From NCBI RefSeq assembly GCF_022965805.1, contig NW_027331452.1, forward strand, positions 186,001 to 250,000: a DNA stretch of 64,000 nt, read 5' to 3'. Shown here in pieces: positions 1-10,900 of the stretch. The notes beneath the pieces were generated by a model. It had not been told where the DNA came from and did no database searches. It saw only the letters and a program-made list of their open reading frames with translations. The stretch comes from Primulina eburnea (Eukaryota; Streptophyta; Magnoliopsida; Lamiales; Gesneriaceae). The first letter of the stretch is position 1; every line of letters begins with the position of its first letter. Both the position numbers and the translations under genes were made by a program.

Positions 1-1
1 C

Positions 2-3000
2 AGACAGCAGGCACGTGTTTTTGCCCTGACAGAGGAGCAGGCGCAGGAGGCGCCAGATGACGTCATTGCAGGTAGCTGTTTTCTTTGCGATTATCCTGCA
101 TATGTGTTGATTGACACAGGTGCATCTCATACATTCATCTCTGAACATTTTGCATTGAGACATGCATTGCCTGTTGAGTCGATGTCTACAGTAGTGTCTA
201 TAACTTCTCCGTTAGGAAGTGGTTTGATATCTGTGACTACTGTTAGACATTGTATGCTTCAGTTTGAGGGGCATGAGATCGATCTTGATTGTGTAGTACT
301 TGGTTTAGCTGATTTTGATTGTATAGTTGGTATAGACATGTTGACCAAGTACAGGGCCACGGTAGATTGTTTCCACAAGATTGTCAGATTCAGACCCGAG
401 ATGACAGACGAGTGGAAATTCTACGGCAAGGGCTCCAGATCTCGGATTCCCTTAGTATCTGCTCTGACTATGAGTAGATTGCTTCAGAGAGGAGCAGAGG
501 GCTTTCTCGTATATTCAGTAGACCTACTGAAGTCGAGCCCAGCATTGGCAGATTTGCCAGTGGTTTGCGAGTTTGCAGATATTTTTCCTGATGAGATTCC
601 AGCGTTGCCTCCGGTTCGAGAGGTTGATTTCAGCATAGATCTTATGCCCGGTTCTATTCCTATTTCGAGAGCTCCGTATAGGATGGCACCGATAGAGCTG
701 AAAGAGTTGAAAGCACAGTTGGAGGATCTTCTGTCCAAGGGATATATCAGACCCAGTGTATCTCCTTGGGGTGCTCCGGTGCTTTTTGTTCGAAAGAAAG
801 ATGGCTCGATGCGACTGTGTATTGATTACAGGCAGTTGAATAAGGCAACAGTGAAGAACAAGTATCCTTTGCCGCGCATCGACGATTTATTTGACCAGTT
901 ACAGGGATCTTCGGTATATTCGAAGATTGATTTGAGATCAGGGTATCATCAACTTAGAGTTAGAGACGTTGATATTCCGAAGACTGCATTTCGAACCAGG
1001 TATGGACATTACGAGTTTGTTGTTATGCCTTTCGGTTTGACGAATGCACCTGCGGTGTTTATGAGTTTGATGAACCGCATTTTTCAGAGATATTTAGATG
1101 ATTTTGTGATTGTGTTTATTGACGACATTTTGGTGTATTCGAAGAGTTTGACTGAGCATGCAGATCATCTGAGAATCGTGCTGAAGACTTTGCGACAGGA
1201 GCAGTTGTATGCCAAACTATCCAAATGCGAATTCTGGTTGCGACAGGTTGTCTTCTTGGGGCACATTATATCTGGAGAGGGTATTGCGGTAGATCCGAGT
1301 AAAGTTGAGGCTGTGATCAGTTGGCCGAGACCGACTTCTGTGCCAGAGATACGCAGTTTCATGGGTCTAGCCGGGTATTATCGACGTTTTATTCGAGACT
1401 TCTCCAGTATAGCGAAGCCGATTACCCAGTTGACACAGAAGAACATGCCATTTGTGTGGTCAGAAGAGTGTGAGAGCAGTTTTGTTGAGCTGAAGAAGAG
1501 GCTGACTAGTGCGCCTGTCTTGACGATTCCATCAGGTACAGGTGAGTTCGTTGTATATTGTGATGCATCTCATAGAGGGCTTGGATGTGTTCTTATGCAG
1601 CGAGGGCACGTGATAGCATACGCCTCTAGACAGCTGAAGCCGCACGAGACTCGTTATCCGATACATGATCTTGAATTGGCGGCGATTGTATTTGCTTTGA
1701 AGATCTGGCGTCATTATCTGTATGGCGAGAAATTTGAGATTTATTCCGATCATAAAAGCCTGAAATATCTCTTTTCTCAGTCAGAGTTGAACATTAGGCA
1801 GCGACGATGGCTTGATCTGCTGAAAGATTTTGATTGCGAGATCAAGTACCATCCAGGAAAGTCGAATGCAGCGGCAGACGCTTTGAGTCGAAAGGTATGT
1901 GCTCTTTCCTTGTCGACTGTAGGTGTATCGAGTTTAGTAGAAGATTGTTGCTTGTCTGGATTAACATTTAATACAGAGAGTAGACCGTTGCGACTTACTG
2001 CGATTCAGATTGAGCCAGACTTGATTTCGAGGATCAAAGAAGCACAGAGAACTGATCCGAGTGTGCAGAAATCGATTGATATGGTCAGAGCTGGACATAT
2101 CTCAGAATATCAGGTCAGAGATTCTGTTCTGTATGTGAATAACCGCTTAGTAGTGCCAGATGTTTCAGATTTGAGACGACAGATTATGTCAGAGGCACAC
2201 TGTAGTCGGTTCAGCATTCATCCTGGAGGCAGAAAGATGTACAATGACTTGAAGACGCAATTCTGGTGGAAGCAGATGAAGACAGATATTGCAGAATTTG
2301 TGTCTAGATGTCTGAATTGCCAACAGGTGAAGGCAGAGAGGAAGAAGCCCGGAGGTTTACTTCAGAGTTTGTCTGTTCCTGAATGGAAATGGGACCACAT
2401 TTCCATGGACTTCGTTACGAAGTTACCTCGATCGTCCCGGGGCTATGATTCGATTTGGGTCATCATTGACAGATTGACCAAATCTGCCTGTTTCATTCCG
2501 TACAAGATGACCTATCGACACGATCAGATGGCAGAGTTGTATGTCAGAGAGGTCGTCAGATTTCATGGTGTGCCGAAGTCGATCGTATCAGACCGGGATC
2601 CACGATTTACTTCTCACTTCTGGCACAGCTTGCAGCAGGCTTTGGGTACGACTTTACACCTGAGCACTGCTTATCATCCCCAGACAGACGGACAGTCAGA
2701 GCGGACTATCCAGACTTTAGAAGATATGCTGAGAGCTGTAGTACTAGACTTTGGTAATAGTTGGCAGGATTCATTGCCGTTGTGTGAGTTTTCATACAAC
2801 AACAGCTATCAGACAAGCATAGAGATGGCACCGTTCGAAGCTTTATACGGAAAGAAGTGTAGATCTCCGTTGTACTGGGATGATATCTCTGAGGTACCAG
2901 AGTTGGGGCCTGATATGATTCGTGAGATGACCGAAAAAGTGAAAATCATTCAGAAGAGAATGAAGACGGCACAGGATAGGCAAGCAAAGTACGCCAATAT

Positions 3001-3445
3001 CAGACGCAGACCGTTAGTATTCGAACAGGGAGACAGAGTATTTTTGAAGATTTCACCTTTCAGAGGCGTGGTCAGATTTGGCAAGCGTGGGAAGTTGTCT
3101 CCTAGATACGTCGGTCCGTACGAGATCCTTGAGAAGATTGGCGATCGAGCTTACCGACTTGCTCTTCCTCCTTCACTGTCCGGTATACATGATGTTTTTC
3201 ATGTATCGATGTTGCGCAGATACATGCCGGATGATTCTCATGTCATTCAACCTGAAGAAGCCGAGTTAGATCAGACTTTGAGCTATGTTGAGCGACCGAT
3301 TCAGATTCTTGATCGGAAAGAGAAACAGCTCAGAACAAAGACTATTCCGCTTGTGAAGATCCAGTGGAATCGTCATGGCATCGAGGAAGCAACTTGGGAG
3401 ACAGAGTCTGAGATGAAACAGAGGCATCCCGAGCTATTTGTATGA
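2..3445 (+). CDS. gag-pol polyprotein, C-terminal part (protease, RT, RNase H, integrase)
   Basis: The frame is open from the window edge to TGA at 3443-3445, about 1147 residues, so the real start lies upstream. Domains in order are: aspartic protease with [10 protein letters not shown] near residue 36; reverse transcriptase with [20 protein letters not shown] and the catalytic FIDDILVYS; RNase H with [13 protein letters not shown] and [10 protein letters not shown]; an HHCC zinc finger ending in CLNCQQVK; the integrase core with [12 protein letters not shown] and TDGQSERT, which supply the D, D and E residues; and a C-terminal chromodomain-like tail ending in [10 protein letters not shown]. 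The tail and the domain order fit the Tekay/Del chromovirus clade. It would copy the element RNA and insert the DNA. No frameshift or stop is seen in the visible part, but activity cannot be judged without the 5' end. Confidence 0.93.
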   Translation, partial: RQQARVFALTEEQAQEAPDDVIAGSCFLCDYPAYVLIDTGASHTFISEHFALRHALPVESMSTVVSITSPLGSGLISVTTVRHCMLQFEGHEIDLDCVVLGLADFDCIVGIDMLTKYRATVDCFHKIVRFRPEMTDEWKFYGKGSRSRIPLVSALTMSRLLQRGAEGFLVYSVDLLKSSPALADLPVVCEFADIFPDEIPALPPVREVDFSIDLMPGSIPISRAPYRMAPIELKELKAQLEDLLSKGYIRPSVSPWGAPVLFVRKKDGSMRLCIDYRQLNKATVKNKYPLPRIDDLFDQLQGSSVYSKIDLRSGYHQLRVRDVDIPKTAFRTRYGHYEFVVMPFGLTNAPAVFMSLMNRIFQRYLDDFVIVFIDDILVYSKSLTEHADHLRIVLKTLRQEQLYAKLSKCEFWLRQVVFLGHIISGEGIAVDPSKVEAVISWPRPTSVPEIRSFMGLAGYYRRFIRDFSSIAKPITQLTQKNMPFVWSEECESSFVELKKRLTSAPVLTIPSGTGEFVVYCDASHRGLGCVLMQRGHVIAYASRQLKPHETRYPIHDLELAAIVFALKIWRHYLYGEKFEIYSDHKSLKYLFSQSELNIRQRRWLDLLKDFDCEIKYHPGKSNAAADALSRKVCALSLSTVGVSSLVEDCCLSGLTFNTESRPLRLTAIQIEPDLISRIKEAQRTDPSVQKSIDMVRAGHISEYQVRDSVLYVNNRLVVPDVSDLRRQIMSEAHCSRFSIHPGGRKMYNDLKTQFWWKQMKTDIAEFVSRCLNCQQVKAERKKPGGLLQSLSVPEWKWDHISMDFVTKLPRSSRGYDSIWVIIDRLTKSACFIPYKMTYRHDQMAELYVREVVRFHGVPKSIVSDRDPRFTSHFWHSLQQALGTTLHLSTAYHPQTDGQSERTIQTLEDMLRAVVLDFGNSWQDSLPLCEFSYNNSYQTSIEMAPFEALYGKKCRSPLYWDDISEVPELGPDMIREMTEKVKIIQKRMKTAQDRQAKYANIRRRPLVFEQGDRVFLKISPFRGVVRFGKRGKLSPRYVGPYEILEKIGDRAYRLALPPSLSGIHDVFHVSMLRRYMPDDSHVIQPEEAELDQTLSYVERPIQILDRKEKQLRTKTIPLVKIQWNRHGIEEATWETESEMKQRHPELFV

Positions 3446-3532
3446 TGTGAGTTTTCTTTCAGTTCTAATGTCATTTCTTCCTTTACTATGATTGATTAAG
3501 TTGTTTGCGAGTTCGAGGACGAACTCTTGTCT

Positions 3533-3546
3533 AAGAGGGGGAGAAA
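3533..3546 (+). other. Polypurine tract of element A
   Basis: A purine-only run, AAGAGGGGGAGAAA, lies directly before the TGTAAGG start of the 3' LTR. Such tracts prime plus-strand DNA synthesis in LTR retrotransposons. Element B has the same tract at 25882-25895. Confidence 0.85.
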
Positions 3547-5333
3547 TGTAAGGCTCGAGAATTGTCAATTGGCATTGATGTGAGACTTGAAACCATGAGA
3601 ATGCATGACATATAGAGTGGAATTTTTGAAGCATGGCCGAAGCCACACCGCACCCGCGGTGTTAGAGATACAGCACCCGCGGTGCATTGAGAGGAAATTT
3701 AGGGAAATGTGCGAACAGACACCGCACCCGCGGTGCTAGCACGACCGCACCCGCGGTGTGAGACCGCACCCGCGGTCATGTAAGGACCGCACCCACGGTC
3801 TAGGTGCTGCAATGTTAGATTAATTCACCGTGAGCACAGCGCACCCGCGCTGTTAGTGTACCGCACCCGCGGTTATGCGTGGCTTATGAAGAATGAACCA
3901 TGTGTTATAAACCATGCAATATAGATTATGTGTCACCAACTCCTTTTGCTCAGATGATTCAGCCGAGAGGGAACTTCAAGGAGGGAGCTTCCATTTCTTT
4001 TGATCTTAGAGTGGTGATTGTACGAGATTTAGCCATTCGATTTGTGTTCCGAGGTAAGATTTGTACTCCTTACATCGACGGCTACAAGGTGACGTAAGTT
4101 TTATGTAATTCCAACATGTTTTGAATTATAGATGTTGGAGAAATTGTAATATGTTAGTTATATTGTGTTCTTGAGGTATTGAGCATGGTATATTCATAAC
4201 CGCATCAAGAAACGGATGTTATTTGCTACGATTGTTAGTTTCCAGCATGTATTACGTTAAAATGGTACAGATTTCAGCTTATGTATTGAGGTTGATGAGT
4301 TTATGAGTTGATTATGATTGAGAATGTTGAGATTGAGTTATCGGTATCGCGAGACTACGCCGTTACGCCGTTGAATTACATTGAAATCGATTACAGAATT
4401 GTACATTGAGATGTATATTGATAGAAAGTATATCTACATTGCCATTTCAGATTTGAAGTGACAGGTTTGACAATTGATTCGAGAGCTCGACAGACAGTGC
4501 GACAAGAAAGGTATAATTCATGTGGTCACGGGATTGCACAACTCGATTCAGATTTGATACGAGTTTCCCTAAATCACATACTAGATTGTTATTACATTGA
4601 TTATGTAATGCCTTGTTTATCGATTTATATTCGAGTCCTGAGATAGGAGAGATTGGCAGACTTGCCAAAACTAGACGTTTCGGTGTATCGACGCATAGGA
4701 GCAGATTTGCTATATGTGTAGACCCTCGATACAGAGTTGACCGAAGTCTAGGAATAAGACGTACCGTTGCCCCGAGTGGTTGGGTAGGTGACAGACCGTC
4801 TTATTCACACCGGGATCCCTAGATTAGAAAAGAGTCGAGTCAAGATGTGAATTGTCGAATACAGATTTGTATTCTACTACATGTTTAGATGTATATTCAT
4901 GTTACTTGATTTATGTTATGCATTGTACATGATTATGACATTGCATGCATCCATGTTTTATACTGGGATATGTTCTCACCGGAGTTATCCGGCTGTTGTC
5001 GTGTCTGTATGTGTGCATGGCAACAGGTGGGGCAGGATCGGGGTCACGAGCTAGATGAGAGATGATGATAGCGTGGAGATCTCGGGCATTGCAGATTACT
5101 AGTGTTTTCTTATGAAACTTGTACTACTTATGTTTGTATTGGAGATTCGAACACTAGTGTATGGTTGTACTAGACAGATATGTATGTACATTATGTTGTT
5201 TATTTCAGTTAACGATATGTTATGCTTTATCTATACATTTGAATTAATGTTAAAAGCAAATTTTTGACCCACATTTTCGAACAAAGATCCAATTAAATCC
5301 CAAAAGAATTGAGTTAGAGCCCGGGTCCCCACA
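3547..5333 (+). repeat. 3' LTR of element A
   Basis: It begins TGTAAGGCTCGAG and ends CCCCACA, matching both LTRs of element B with moderate divergence. The left part has a cluster of GC-rich inverted repeats (separate entry), then a weak TATA-like TATAAA at 3906-3911 and a GTAAGT splice-donor-like site at 4094-4099. The right half carries blocks also found in B and in the fragment at 5334-6976, including a segment ending TTCACACCGGGATCCCTAGA. Short ORFs here are fortuitous. Confidence 0.93.
3645..3874 (+). repeat. Cluster of about 8 GC-rich inverted repeats with loop ACCC (U3 of A LTR)
   Basis: Each motif is a short stem, usually the loop ACCC, and the reverse-complement stem. Visible left arms are ACACCGC (3645-3662), CACCGC, GACCGC and ACAGCGC. 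The last has a different stem sequence but is still perfectly paired with GCGCTGT. One copy is GCACC with loop CGC, and one has a single mismatch (ACGGTC). The cluster lies upstream of the TATA-like site, where U3 control elements are expected. Function is unknown. Confidence 0.9.
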
Positions 5334-6976
5334 TTGGGGAGGAACTTGATATTTTTGAGCTTAGAATTTAAGTTACGAAGAATCCGGGTATCAGAATCAA
5401 AATCTGAACGCAGTATCATATTCCTCTTGACACGAGCTATACAAGGACGTAAGTCTTGTTACGTTTTGAGATGTTTTGAAAATATGATGTTGCTAGAATT
5501 GCATGTGATTCAGATATGGTGTATCTACTACCGTAGATATCGTATAATTGAAGTCAGATTAAAGAACAGACTATGTCTGTAATTGTTATGATTTTTGAAA
5601 GATAGTGACTGAGATTCTATATTAGAATTGTGTTAGTATTCAGAGTATGATTGTATTGACACCGGTTATGAGTTTCAGTCTTATATTTGTGATGTTCAGA
5701 TTGACGGGGTTATTCAGATTGTATTGTTATGCCGTCGAAACATCAGTTGATTTAGATTGATCAGATTCAGATATGAGTTCGATTAGATTGTGATATCATT
5801 GATATGAATCAGATTGTACATTGTTCAGATATTGATCAGATTATGTACTGAGTTGAATATTGATCAGAACAGATTGTGTATTGAGTTATTTACTGATACA
5901 GTGTATTCGATATTGTCATTTCAGATTTGATATGGACAGAGTTGAATACAAGACTTCGTCTTCGTCAGACCAGGACGACAAAGGTATAATTCATGTGATA
6001 TTCGGGAAGAAACAACTCAATCGAGATCATCCTTGAGTTGCCCAATAAATCACATACTATATTCTTGTTTATGTTTTATCTTATTATGCTTTGGGTACAG
6101 ATCATGTTGCATTGCATTAAGATGATCATGCTTGTTTACAGATTTTGTATTCATGCATTTAAGATAGGACAGTTTGGAGATCAGCCAGACTGCTAGACGT
6201 TCGGCGATATCTCAGCTTAGGGGAAGATCACCGCCCCTTTGTAGATGTGGATACAGATCAGGCCGAAGTCTAGGAATAAGACGTACAGCACCTCGATTGG
6301 TAGGGTAGGTGACAGACAGTGACGTCTTATTCACACCGGGATCCCTAGAGTTATAGATCGAGTCAAGTCTAGACATGATTTGATTAGAACTGCATGCTTA
6401 TATGGATGTGGCTCCTAGACCATGGGACCCATCATTACTGCTTTCAGTTGGGTTAGCATGTTTTATGATTAAGATTGTGTATATGCATGTTTATCTGAAT
6501 TGAGTTGCATGCTTATTTGATTAATTTCATAGACTATGAAATAGATTGTTTCTATACATGATAGCGTGTTTTATAAATTAGATTGTTTCTATACATGGTT
6601 ACCATGTTTTATACTGGGATTTATTCTCACCGAAGTTATCCGACTGTTGTCTTGTTTTGTATGTGTGCATGACAACAGGTGGGGCTGGATCAGGGTCGAG
6701 ATGACGATGAGAGAAGACGAGTTAGCGTGGTGATTCCGGACTTGTAGTAGACTTGGTTTATTACTTGAATTTAGTATTTGAACCTTAGACTAGTTTGAAT
6801 TAGAAGTGTGTTGTACAAGACTTGTATAATTATTATACTGATTTGTATAATAGATAGATGCCATTACCTTCCGCACTTTATTTTAAAAAGAAAAATTTTT
6901 AGACCCTGTTTTATCTTAATTGATAATTAAATCCCAAAAATGATTAATAAGACAGATCAGCGTCCGGGTCCCCACA
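5334..6976 (+). repeat. Diverged gypsy LTR fragment (3' part)
   Basis: The right end, GGGTCCCCACA, and several internal blocks match the LTRs of A and B. Examples are the GTAAGT donor-like site at 5449-5454, the AGGTATAATTCATGTG block near 5990, the TTCACACCGGGATCCCTAGA block near 6331-6350, and the GGTGGGGC block near 6680. The rest is strongly diverged, so this is an older member or sister family. The GC-rich left part is missing because element A abuts it. The left part is probably beyond A's unseen 5' end. Confidence 0.8.
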
Positions 6977-7939
6977 AATGCTCTGACTATGATTCAATCA
7001 ATCCAATAAAACATTTGAACTCTGAATAGCATTTAAAGCCGTCGTTTCACAATCTCATATTTTCTTTTGTATTCCCTTTTAACAATAGTGAGACATCAAT
7101 TGTCTCCAATAGATAATCAATGAAATCAATACATAACAATGGATCAATGGGAGGGAATAACACTTTGAAACCTTTAAAACACAATACATATATCATCATG
7201 TGAGCAAAAAGGATGAAATTCCACTTACAAACCAATATAACACCTCAAACTTAGCTCTTGGTACACCACATACAACAATAATCCATAAATAACACCAATA
7301 TCAACTCTAAATCCACAAATACAAGTCAAATATTCCATTAAACCAACAATAACAACACCCTATAACAACTCATCTCCAAAAACCATGATAGAATCGCACC
7401 AAAAACTTACCTAAGCTTCCTTATACCACGGAGAACGTCGATCTCTAGTCGAAAATCCAAACAAATCCAAGAATCAAAGGTAGGAAGCAATTGAAAATGG
7501 AGAAAACCCTTACAAATGGAGAGAAAAATCGGAAATGGAGGAAATAAGAGATAAGGTATGGCCAACAACTCCCAAAAAGCAACTTAAAAACTCGCCCATA
7601 CTTACACCGCGGGTGCGACAACACAAGGACCGCGGGTGCGGTGCTTACACTGCCGCGGGTGCGGTGATGCCACGGCCTTCAAAATCCAAAATGATGAACA
7701 GTACACCGCGGGGGCACTCCTCTAAGAGCGCGGGTGCACTCTTGCTTCGGCAATGAACATTACTCAACCCACTAAAATCGAACCGAAACACTGAAACGAA
7801 CAACCAACAACATCTAATACCTCAAGATAATAATAACCAATAATACTATGGCCCAAAACACAACTCTAAACATCTAATCACATAACCCAAATAACAAGTA
7901 AAGCTTAAACCGTACCGTACACCGGGCTCGGCTATTACA
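6977..7939 (-). repeat. Minus-strand gypsy-type LTR piece with GC-rich inverted repeats
   Basis: Read on the minus strand it starts TGTAATAGCCGAGCCCGG at 7939, a typical plant LTR start. It then carries motifs with arms ACCGC and GCGGT around the loop ACCC (plus strand 7606-7740), followed by an AGGTAAGT donor-like site at 7412-7405. The order is the same as in the LTRs of A and B, but the sequence is otherwise unlike them, so it is a separate family sharing the motif. The left limit is uncertain. TCAGAGCAT near 6979 on the minus strand resembles a degraded primer-binding site. No coding frame is recognised. Confidence 0.6.
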
Positions 7940-10900
7940 CTACTTGTCATCCTCAAACGGATGGACAAACCGATATTGTAACTAGAACTTTGGGAACACT
8001 TTTGCGTGCTATTCTTTAAAAGAACTTGGATTGACATTTCTATGCACTTTATTTTGGGGTTGCCTAGGACTAAGAAGGGGAGGGATTCTATTTTTGGATT
8101 ACTTTATGGCTAAACTTTGCTCAATATTGTTGTAATCTACTACTTGTCATCCTCAAACAGATGGACAAACCGAAGTTGTCAATAGAACTTTGGGAACACT
8201 TTTGCGTGCTATTCTTAAAAAGAACTTGGATTGACATTTCTATGCACTTTATTTGGATTGACATTTCTATGCACTTTATTTTGGGGTTGCCTAGGACTAA
8301 GAAGGGGAGGGATTCTATTTTTGGATTACTTTATGGGCTAAACTTTGCACAATATTGTTGTAATCTACTACTTGTCATCCTCAAACAGATGGACAAACTG
8401 AAGTTGTCAATAGAACTTTGGGAACACTTTTGCGTGCTATTCTTAAAAGAACTTGGATTGACATTTCCTATGCACTTTATTTTGGGGTTGCCTAGGACTA
8501 AGAAGGGGAGGGATTCTATTTTGGGATTACTTTATGGGCTAAACTTTACTCAATATTGTTGTAATCTACTACTTGTCATCCTCAAACAGATGGACAAACT
8601 GAAGTTGTCAATAGAACTTTGGGAACACTTTTGCGTGCTATTCTTAAAAGAACTTGGATTGACATTTCTATGCACTTTATTTTGGGGTTGCCTAGGACTA
8701 AGAAGGGGAGGGATTCTATTTTTGGATTACTTTATGGGCTAAACTTTGCTCAATATTGTTGTAATCTACTACTTGTCATCCTCAAACAGATGGACAAACC
8801 GAAGTTGTCAATAGAACTTTGGGAACACTTTTGCGTGCTATTCTTAAAAGAACTTGGATTGACATTTCTATGGACTTTATTTTGGGGTTGCCTAGGACTA
8901 AGAAGGGGAGGGATTCTATTTTTCGATTACTTTATGGGCTAAACTTTGCTCAATATTGTTGTAATCTACTACTTGTCATCCTCAAACAGATGGACAAACT
9001 GAAGTTGTCAATAGAACTTTGGGAACACTTTTGCGTGCTATTCTTAAAAGAACTTGGATTGACATTTCTATGGACTTTATTTTGGGGTTGCCTAGGACTA
9101 AGAAGGGGAGGGATTCTATTTTTGGATTACTTTATGGGCTAAACTTTGCTCAATATTGTTGTAATCTACTACTTGTCATCCTCAAACAGATGGACAAACC
9201 GAAGTTGTAAATAGAACTTTGGGAACACTTTTGCGTGTTATTCTTAAATAGAACTTGGATTGACATTTCTATGCACTTTATTTTGGGGTTGCCTAGGACT
9301 AAGAAGGGGAGGGATTCTATTTTTGGATTACTTTATGGGCTAAACTTTGCTCAATATTGTTGTAATCTCCTACTTGTCATCCTCAAACAGATGGACAAAC
9401 TGAAGTTGTCAATAGAACTTTGGGAACACTTTTGCGTGCTATTCTTAAAAAGAACTTGGATTGACATTTCTATGCACTTTATTTTGGGGTTGCCTAGGAC
9501 TAAGAAGGGGAGGGATTCTATTTTTGGATTACTTTATGGGCTAAACTTTGCTCAATATTGTTGTAATCTACTACTTGTCATCCTCAAACAGATGGACAAA
9601 CTGAAGTTGTCAATAGAAATTTGGGAACACTTTTGCGTGCTATTCTTAAAAGAACTTTGGATTGACATTTCTATGCACTTTATTTTGGGGTTGCCAGGGA
9701 CTAAGAAGGGGAGGGATTCTATTTTGGATTACTTTATGGGCTAAACTTTGCTCAATATTGTTGTAATCTACTACTTGTCATCTTCAAACAGATGGACAAA
9801 CTGAGTTGTCAATAGAACTTTGGGAACACTTTTGCGTGCTATTCTTAAAAAGAACTTGGATTGACATTTCTATGCACTTTTTTTTGGGGTTGCCTAGGAC
9901 TAAGAAGGGGAGGGATTCTATTTTTGGGATTACTTTATGGGCTAAACTTTGCTCAATATTGTTGTAATCTACTACTTGTCATCCTCAAACAGATGGACAA
10001 ACTGAAGTTGTCAATAGAACTTTGGAAACACTTTTGCGTGCTATTCTTAAAAGAACTTGGATTGACATTTCTATGGACTTTATTTTGGGGTTGCCTAGGA
10101 CTAAGAAGGGGAGGGATTCTATTTTTGGATTACTTTATGGGCTAAACTTTGCTCAATATTGTTGTAATCTCCTACTTGTCATCCTCAAACAGATGGACAA
10201 ACTGAAGTTGTCAATAGAACTTTGGGAACACTTTTGCGTGCTATTCTTAAAAAGAACTTGGATTGACATTTCTATGCACTTTATTTTGGGGTTGCCTAGG
10301 ACTAAGAAGGGGAGGGATTCTATTTTTGGATTACTTTATGGGCTAAACTTTGCTCAATATTGTTGTAATCTACTACTTGTCATCCTCAAACAGATGGACA
10401 AACTGAAGTTGTCAATAGAAATTTGGGAACACTTTTGCGTGCTATTCTTAAAAGAACTTTGGATTGACATTTCTATGCACTTTATTTTGGGGTTGCCTAG
10501 GACTAAGAAGGGGAGGGATTCTATTTTGGATTACTTTATGGGCTAAACTTTGCTCAATATTGTTGTAATCTACTACTTGTCATCTTCAAACAGATGGACA
10601 AACTGAGTTGTCAATAGAACTTTGGGAACACTTTTGCGTGCTATTCTTAAAAAGAACTTGGATTGACATTTCTATGCACTTTTTTTTGGGGTTGCCTAGG
10701 ACTAAGAAGGGGAGGGATTCTATTTTTGGGATTACTTTATGGGCTAAACTTTGCTCAATATTGTTGTAATCTACTACTTGTCATCCTCAAACAGATGGAC
10801 AAACTGAAGTTGTCAATAGAACTTTGGAAACACTTTTGCGTGCTATTCTTAAAAGAACTCGGATTGACATTTCTATAGACTTTATTTTGGGGTTGCCTAG

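Larger units (their letters stand above)
1..5333 (+). mobile_element. Element A: Ty3/gypsy (Tekay/Del-like), 5' part outside window
   Basis: This is the 3' part of an LTR retrotransposon. The window opens inside the gag-protease junction, and pol, a polypurine tract and a full 3' LTR follow. It is a close relative of element B at 19219-27720, whose protein is nearly the same along its length, so gag and the 5' LTR are expected just upstream. The 3' LTR ends in CCCCACA at 5333 and runs directly into another LTR fragment, so A probably inserted into that older LTR. The target duplication cannot be tested because the left end is not visible. Confidence 0.93.

Noticed and set aside
4613..4822. 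ORF in the A LTR with a counterpart in the B 3' LTR (27004-27213)
   Set aside because: It is LTR sequence. The corresponding B 5' LTR frame is broken by a one-base difference, which argues against coding.
6977..7260. Complete solo LTR in minus orientation at 6977-7939
   Set aside because: The right edge is clear, but the left edge has no convincing TG and no matching 5-bp duplication next to CTACT was found, so only an LTR-like piece is claimed.
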